A stretch of 64,000 nucleotides of DNA from Planctomycetota bacterium (GTDB lineage Bacteria > Planctomycetota > UBA1135 > GCA-002686595): assembly GCA_016714045.1 (NCBI GenBank), contig JADJNY010000005.1, forward strand, positions 1 through 64,000, given 5' to 3'. The notes beneath the pieces were generated by a model, which saw nothing but the letters and a program-made list of their open reading frames with translations, had not been told where the DNA came from and did not search any database. A program made the translations under genes and the position numbers. Shown here piece after piece: positions 59,909-64,000 of this stretch (the stretch's first letter is position 1; each line of letters opens with the position of its first letter).

Positions 59909-61165
59909 ATGCTGTTCCTTCCCTCCATCCTGCGTCGCTCGGCCGCTCTTGCGGCCGTCCTCGCCATCGGCGCGAGCGCCCACGCTCAGTTCCGCCTCAG
60001 CGAGATCTACGTGAACGCCCCGGGCACCGACGACGGCCAGGAAGGCGTCGAGATCCGCGGCCCGGCGAGCACGTCCCTCGCGGGCTGGTACTTCCTCGCG
60101 ATCGACGGCGACGGCACCTCGGCCGGCGTGTGCGACGTCGTGCAAGACCTCGGCGCCCACTCGACCGGCGCGAACGGCTTGCTCCTCGTCCGCGACGGTG
60201 CCGCCGTGATCACGCCGGCGCCCGATCCGGCGACGACCGTCGTCGTCTTCAACTGGACCCCGGACCTCGAGAACGGCACGAACACCTACGTCCTCGGCTT
60301 CGGCACGCCGCCCCTCGCCGCCACCGACCTCGACACGAACGACGACGGGACGCTCGACGTCGCGCTAACGGGCTTCACGGTCTTCGACTCCGTCTCGCTG
60401 ACGGAGAACGACGGTGCGAGCAACTTCGTCTACGCGGACGAGCTCGGGGGCACCGTGATCCCGGCGAATCCGGGTTTCAACGCGGACGCCCTGTACCGGA
60501 TCTTCAACGCGGACGGCTCGCCGTGCTCGTGGGTCGGCGGCGACGTGCTCGGCACGAACCCGGGCGGCCCGTACACGTGGGACTTGCTGCGCGTCTTCGG
60601 CGGGATCACGGCCGGCGGCCTCGACCTCGGAACGCTGAACGTCATCCTCGACGCGGACAACGATGGGCTCGCCGATGCGTGCGACCTCGCGCTCTTCCAG
60701 GCTTTCTGCTTCGGCGACGGCCTCGACACGACGATCACGACGCCGTGCCCGTGCGCGAACGTCGGCGCCGCCGGCAACGGCTGCGCGAACTCCGCCAACC
60801 CCGCCGGCGCGAACCTCGCCGCGACGGGGACGCAGGTGCTCGACGACGTCGTGCTGAACGGTTCGGGCATGCCCGCGACGGTCTCGTGCATCTACCTCCA
60901 GGGCGACGCGCTCGCGGACGTGGTGTTCGGTGACGGCGTGCGCTGCGCGGGTGGGAGCCTCATCCGCCTCCGCACGAAGACGAACGTCGGCGGCGCGTCC
61001 TCGTTCCCCGACTCCGTGGAGACGGTCACGTTGTCGCAGCGCGGCGGCGTCACGATCGGCAGCGGTGTTCGTCGCTACTACCAGACGTACTATCGCAACG
61101 CGGCGGCGGCGTTCTGCCCGCCCGAGACGTTCAACGTGACGAACGGTTGGACGATCGACTGGTGA
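59909..61165 (+). CDS. secreted protein with lamin-tail-like domain and C-terminal Cys-rich module
   Basis: 418 residues. ATG 59909 with GAGAGG nearby; signal peptide AALAAVLAIGASAHA. The N-terminal domain (LSEIYVNAPGTDDGQEGVEI, SLAGWYFLAIDGDG) resembles lamin-tail-type beta domains in bacterial surface proteins. A short DNDGLADACDL calcium-type loop follows near residue 252. The final 155 residues are the shared module, beginning CFGDGLDTTITTPCPCAN and ending FCPPETFNVTNGWTIDW. Probably exported or surface-attached; the ligand is unknown. Confidence 0.88.
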   Translation: MLFLPSILRRSAALAAVLAIGASAHAQFRLSEIYVNAPGTDDGQEGVEIRGPASTSLAGWYFLAIDGDGTSAGVCDVVQDLGAHSTGANGLLLVRDGAAVITPAPDPATTVVVFNWTPDLENGTNTYVLGFGTPPLAATDLDTNDDGTLDVALTGFTVFDSVSLTENDGASNFVYADELGGTVIPANPGFNADALYRIFNADGSPCSWVGGDVLGTNPGGPYTWDLLRVFGGITAGGLDLGTLNVILDADNDGLADACDLALFQAFCFGDGLDTTITTPCPCANVGAAGNGCANSANPAGANLAATGTQVLDDVVLNGSGMPATVSCIYLQGDALADVVFGDGVRCAGGSLIRLRTKTNVGGASSFPDSVETVTLSQRGGVTIGSGVRRYYQTYYRNAAAAFCPPETFNVTNGWTIDW

Positions 61166-61389
61166 GCTCGGGGCGCCGGCGGAGCTGCGACGTGCTTGTC
61201 GCGGACTTCACGGGCACCTCATCGGAAGCGGACGAGCGTCCGCGAGACTGCAGCGCGTACGACGGACGTGCGGATCGCTCCTGAGTCGCACCCTCCGCTG
61301 CTCTTTGCGGACCTCTTCCGCTCCATGTAGATCGATGGAACCCCGAGCTGCGGGGGCCCCTGGTACGACACCTGGACAAGGCAGCAAGG

Positions 61390-61421
61390 AGAGCGTTGCA
61401 CCCGCAACGCTCTTTTCTTTT
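61390..61421 (+). terminator. strong rho-independent terminator
   Basis: Ten-base-pair perfect stem AGAGCGTTGC/GCAACGCTCT with loop ACCC, followed by TTTCTTTTC. It ends transcription from the 59909 gene, or from an unseen small RNA in the 225 bases between. Confidence 0.75.
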
Positions 61422-61448
61422 CGCTCGCGGCGTCCGGGCGGCGAGCCG

Positions 61449-61700
61449 TCACAGCACGACGCGCACGGACGTGTGCCGCAGGATCGCGGCGCCGAACTCC
61501 ATGCGCTGCGCTTCGCTCTCGACGACGAGCACGACCTCGATCGACGTGTAGCGCCCGGCCGAGCTCTTGCGTGTGACGCGCTTCTCGTGCGCGCGGCCGG
61601 CGAAGACGACGTCGAGGTGCGCGAAGAGCTCGTGCTCTCCCTCGCCGACGACCTGGTAGGTCCACGAACACGGGTACTCGATCTCGGGGCGGTTTTCCAC
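61449..61700 (-). CDS. DUF493 (YbeD-like) family protein
   Basis: 83-residue cytoplasmic protein of the YbeD/DUF493 type: IEYPCSWTYQVVGEGEHE near the start, then YTSIEVVLVVESEAQRMEF. The ACT-like fold suggests small-ligand or allosteric regulation; in proteobacteria the gene often neighbours lipB, but not here. GTG 61700 is ten bases after a TAGGCT element. It points toward the terminator at 61390, convergent with the secreted-protein gene. Confidence 0.85.
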   Translation of the reverse strand: MENRPEIEYPCSWTYQVVGEGEHELFAHLDVVFAGRAHEKRVTRKSSAGRYTSIEVVLVVESEAQRMEFGAAILRHTSVRVVL

Positions 61701-61710
61701 GGGGCGCGGG

Positions 61711-61740
61711 AGCCTACCAAAGCGCGTGAGTCGCCGTCAC
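61711..61740 (-). promoter_or_regulatory. candidate promoter of the DUF493 gene
   Basis: On the minus strand, GTGACG (61740-61735), 18-base spacer, TAGGCT (61716-61711), ten bases before the GTG start. Confidence 0.38.
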
Positions 61741-61897
61741 GGCGGGCGGAGGACGCGGCGCGAGTCCGAACGCGAGCCCTCGTGAGTCCGCCAGGAACGG
61801 GGCGGCGACGGCTGCGTCCCGATCGGCCCCGACCTCGGCCCGAGCGAGTGCACCGGGTGCTCGCTGCGTTCGGACTCCGCGTTCGACGGGCCGTGCC

Positions 61898-61927
61898 TTG
61901 GGCGTTTTCGCGCTGCGCGGGTAGGCT
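61898..61927 (+). promoter_or_regulatory. candidate promoter of the propeller/cytochrome gene
   Basis: TTGGGC (61898-61903), 18-base spacer, TAGGCT (61922-61927), 55 bases before the TTG start. Same -10 as two other candidates here. Confidence 0.35.
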
Positions 61928-61982
61928 GGTTTCGTCCGCGCGCGCCGAGCTCCCACCGCGCGCTCCTCACGAGGTTTCCCCT

Positions 61983-64000
61983 TTGCGCACGTTCCTCCTC
62001 CGCTTCGTCGGTGTCCTCTCCGCGTCCACCCTCGCGACCGCGTTCGCGCAGAACGGCTTCGTGAACTGGGAGAACCCGCACGTCCATCCGCTCGAGCTCG
62101 CGCCCGGCGGCGCGCAACTCCTCGCGGTGAACACCGCGGACGATCGGCTGGAGGTGTTCGATCTCGCGAGCGGCAAGCCCGTCCGCGCGTTCGACGTCCC
62201 GGTCGGGATCGACCCCGTCTCCGTGCGCGCGCGCAACGCGACGGAGGCGTGGGTCGTGAACCACGTCTCGGACAGCGTGAGCATCGTCGACCTCGCGACG
62301 CGGCGCGTGCTCGCGACGCTGCGCACGGACGACGAACCCGCGGACGTCGTCTTCGCGGGTACGCCGCTGCGCGCGTACGTCTCGTGCTCGCAGGCGAACA
62401 CGCTGCTCGTGTTCGACCCCGCGAACCTCGCCGCCGCTCCGACGCGCATCGCGATCGACGGCGAAGACCCGCGCGCGCTCGCCGTCTCACCCGACGGTTC
62501 GAAGGTCTACCTCGCGATCTTCGAGTCGGGGAACTCGTCGACGGTGCTCGGCGAAGGAGCCGTCATGAACTTGGGCTTCCCGCCCAACGTCGTGAACCTG
62601 CCGGCGGGCCCGTACGGCGGACAGAACCCGCCGCCGAACTCGAGCAACCCGGGCGGGTTCGACCCGCCGCAGAACGGCGCGAATCCCGCGCCTCCCCGCG
62701 TCGGCCTGATCGTGAAGAAGAGCGCCGCCGGCCAGTGGCGCGACGACTTCACGGGAGACTGGACGAGCCTCGTCAGCGGAGCGAACGCCGCGCAGTCCGG
62801 GCGGCCGGTGGGTTGGGACCTCGTCGACAAGGACGTCGCGATCGTCGACACGGCGACGAACGGCGTCACGTACGCGCGCCGGCTCATGAACATCGGCATG
62901 GCGCTCGCGGTCAATCCGGCGAACGGCGAGATCACGCTCGTCGGCACGGACGCGACGAATGAAGTGCGCTTCGAGCCCGTGCTGCGCGGCAAGTTCCTCA
63001 AGGTCGAGCTCGCGCGCGTCAGCCCCGCCGGCGCCACGCTCGGCATCGTCGACCTGAACCCGCACCTCACCTACGCGACGGGGCAGGTCCCGCAGGTCGA
63101 CCGCGACCAGTCGCTCGGCGACCCGCGCGGCATCGTGTGGAACGCGGCGGGCACGCGCGGCTACGTCACGGGCATGGGCTCGAACAACCTCGTCGTCATC
63201 GACGCGCTCGGCGCGCGTGCGGGGATCGCGCCGACGGTCGCCGTGGGGGAGGGCCCGACCGGCGTCGTGCTCGACGAAGCGCGCGGACAGGCCTACGTCC
63301 TGTGCAAGTTCGAGGGTGCGATCTCGGTCGTCGGCCTCGCGAGCGAGCTCGAGACCGCGCGCGTGCGCTACTTCGACCCGACGCCGGTCGCGATCGAGCT
63401 CGGTCGCAAGCACCTCTACGACACGCGCAAGAACTCCGGCCTCGGCCAGATCGCGTGCGGTTCGTGCCACGTCGACGCGCGGCTCGACGCGCTCGCGTGG
63501 GACCTCGGCGATCCGACCGGCGCGATGCGCGCGGTGACCGGCAACAATCTCGCGGCGAACATCCCCGGGCTCAACACGGGCTTCCAGCCGTTCCACCCGA
63601 TGAAGGGGCCGATGACGACGCAGACGCTGCAGGACATCATCGGCAAGGAGCCGCTGCACTGGCGCGGAGACAAGAGCGGCCTCGAGGAGTTCAACGGCGC
63701 CTTCCTGAACCTGCAGGGCGACGACGCGAACTTGACTCCGGCGGAGATGCAGCAGTTCGAGGACTTCCTCGCGACGATCACGTTCCCGCCGAACCCGTTC
63801 CGCAACTTCGACAACTCGTTGCCGACGAGCCTGCCGCTCCCCGGGCACTTCACCACCGGGCGCTTCGGCCCTGCTGGGCTCCCGCTCCCGAACGGCAACG
63901 CGGTCACGGCGCTCTCGCGCTACCGCACGGGGCGGCTCGACGGCGGCGCGGTCGACTGCGTCACGTGCCACACGCTGCCCACGGGCGCGGGCACGGACTA
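61983..64000 (+). CDS. secreted beta-propeller / multihaem cytochrome c-like protein, truncated by window end
   Basis: At least 672 residues, open at the right edge. TTG 61983 follows GAGG and gives signal peptide LRFVGVLSASTLATAFAQ. Residues 30-470 are a YVTN-like propeller: LLAVNTADDRLEVFDLASGK, VVNHVSDSVSIVDLATRRV, LAVSPDGSKVYLAI. The following part has c-type haem sites CGSCH (from residue 492) and CVTCH (from residue 659), spaced as in di-haem peroxidase-like proteins. It probably passes electrons or oxidises a substrate outside the membrane. Whether more haem sites or a sorting module follow is unknown. Confidence 0.85.
   Translation, partial: MRTFLLRFVGVLSASTLATAFAQNGFVNWENPHVHPLELAPGGAQLLAVNTADDRLEVFDLASGKPVRAFDVPVGIDPVSVRARNATEAWVVNHVSDSVSIVDLATRRVLATLRTDDEPADVVFAGTPLRAYVSCSQANTLLVFDPANLAAAPTRIAIDGEDPRALAVSPDGSKVYLAIFESGNSSTVLGEGAVMNLGFPPNVVNLPAGPYGGQNPPPNSSNPGGFDPPQNGANPAPPRVGLIVKKSAAGQWRDDFTGDWTSLVSGANAAQSGRPVGWDLVDKDVAIVDTATNGVTYARRLMNIGMALAVNPANGEITLVGTDATNEVRFEPVLRGKFLKVELARVSPAGATLGIVDLNPHLTYATGQVPQVDRDQSLGDPRGIVWNAAGTRGYVTGMGSNNLVVIDALGARAGIAPTVAVGEGPTGVVLDEARGQAYVLCKFEGAISVVGLASELETARVRYFDPTPVAIELGRKHLYDTRKNSGLGQIACGSCHVDARLDALAWDLGDPTGAMRAVTGNNLAANIPGLNTGFQPFHPMKGPMTTQTLQDIIGKEPLHWRGDKSGLEEFNGAFLNLQGDDANLTPAEMQQFEDFLATITFPPNPFRNFDNSLPTSLPLPGHFTTGRFGPAGLPLPNGNAVTALSRYRTGRLDGGAVDCVTCHTLPTGAGTD

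Noticed and set aside
61320..61421. Signal recognition particle RNA
   Set aside because: The stretch GGACAAGGCAGCAAGG hinted at the SRP apical loop, but the GGAAGG core and flanking helix are missing; a simple terminator explains the structure.

Overview
This 64-kb window is very GC-rich, densely coding DNA that fits a member of the Planctomycetota. Three things suggest this. There is a dcw-type cell-wall cluster without ftsZ, ftsA or ftsQ. There are several secreted proteins ending in a shared Cys-rich module of a kind I associate with planctomycete exported proteins. Fatty-acid genes are mixed with CrtI-like oxidoreductases and oleABCD. The assignment is inference from content; no rRNA, tRNA, CRISPR array or mobile element was seen.

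Layout. 1-6372 (minus): an O-acetyltransferase cassette (MBOAT plus two AlgX/AlgJ-like proteins) and an AmpG-like permease. 6460-8348: der and a lipoprotein. 8403-13656: two divergent large secreted proteins. 13732-20891: polysaccharide/glycoconjugate genes, including a PIG-L deacetylase fused to a GT2 glycosyltransferase, a second GT2 and three GT4-type proteins, interrupted by a small haem-binding protein. 20922-22509: a HEAT-repeat lipoprotein and a Cys-motif protein. 23027-37832: mraZ-rsmH-(ftsL-like)-ftsI-murE-murF-mraY-ftsW-LysM-small protein-murG-murC-murB, mostly with overlapping start and stop codons. 38093-41688: thrS, a macro-domain protein and a membrane protein. 41751-52775 (minus): one long operon of a GbsR-like regulator, fabF, acp, two CrtI-like oxidoreductases, fabG, fabZ, fabI and oleB-oleC-oleD. 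oleA lies about 1.4 kb further on, on the same strand. 55323-64000: dinB, a phytase-like lipoprotein, two tandem secreted paralogues, a DUF493 gene and a propeller/cytochrome c protein that runs off the end.

How the genes work together. The central block makes lipid I and II (MurB, C, E, F, MraY, MurG) and polymerises and cross-links peptidoglycan (FtsW, FtsI), so a meso-DAP-type wall is predicted. The 41.7-55.2 kb block looks like a dedicated acyl assembly line (KAS, ACP, ketoreductase, dehydratase, enoyl reductase, two desaturase-like flavoproteins). Its products could be joined head-to-head by OleA and reduced, lactonised and decarboxylated by OleD, OleC and OleB to a long-chain olefin. 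This is the most interesting system in the window. The five secreted proteins with a related C-terminal Cys-rich region are the second.

Quality note. Single- or two-base frameshifts interrupt the MBOAT gene (twice, mutually compensating), one AlgX-like gene, murF and murC, and rsmH lacks about 70 internal residues. Because murC and murF are essential, sequencing or assembly errors are more likely than real decay.
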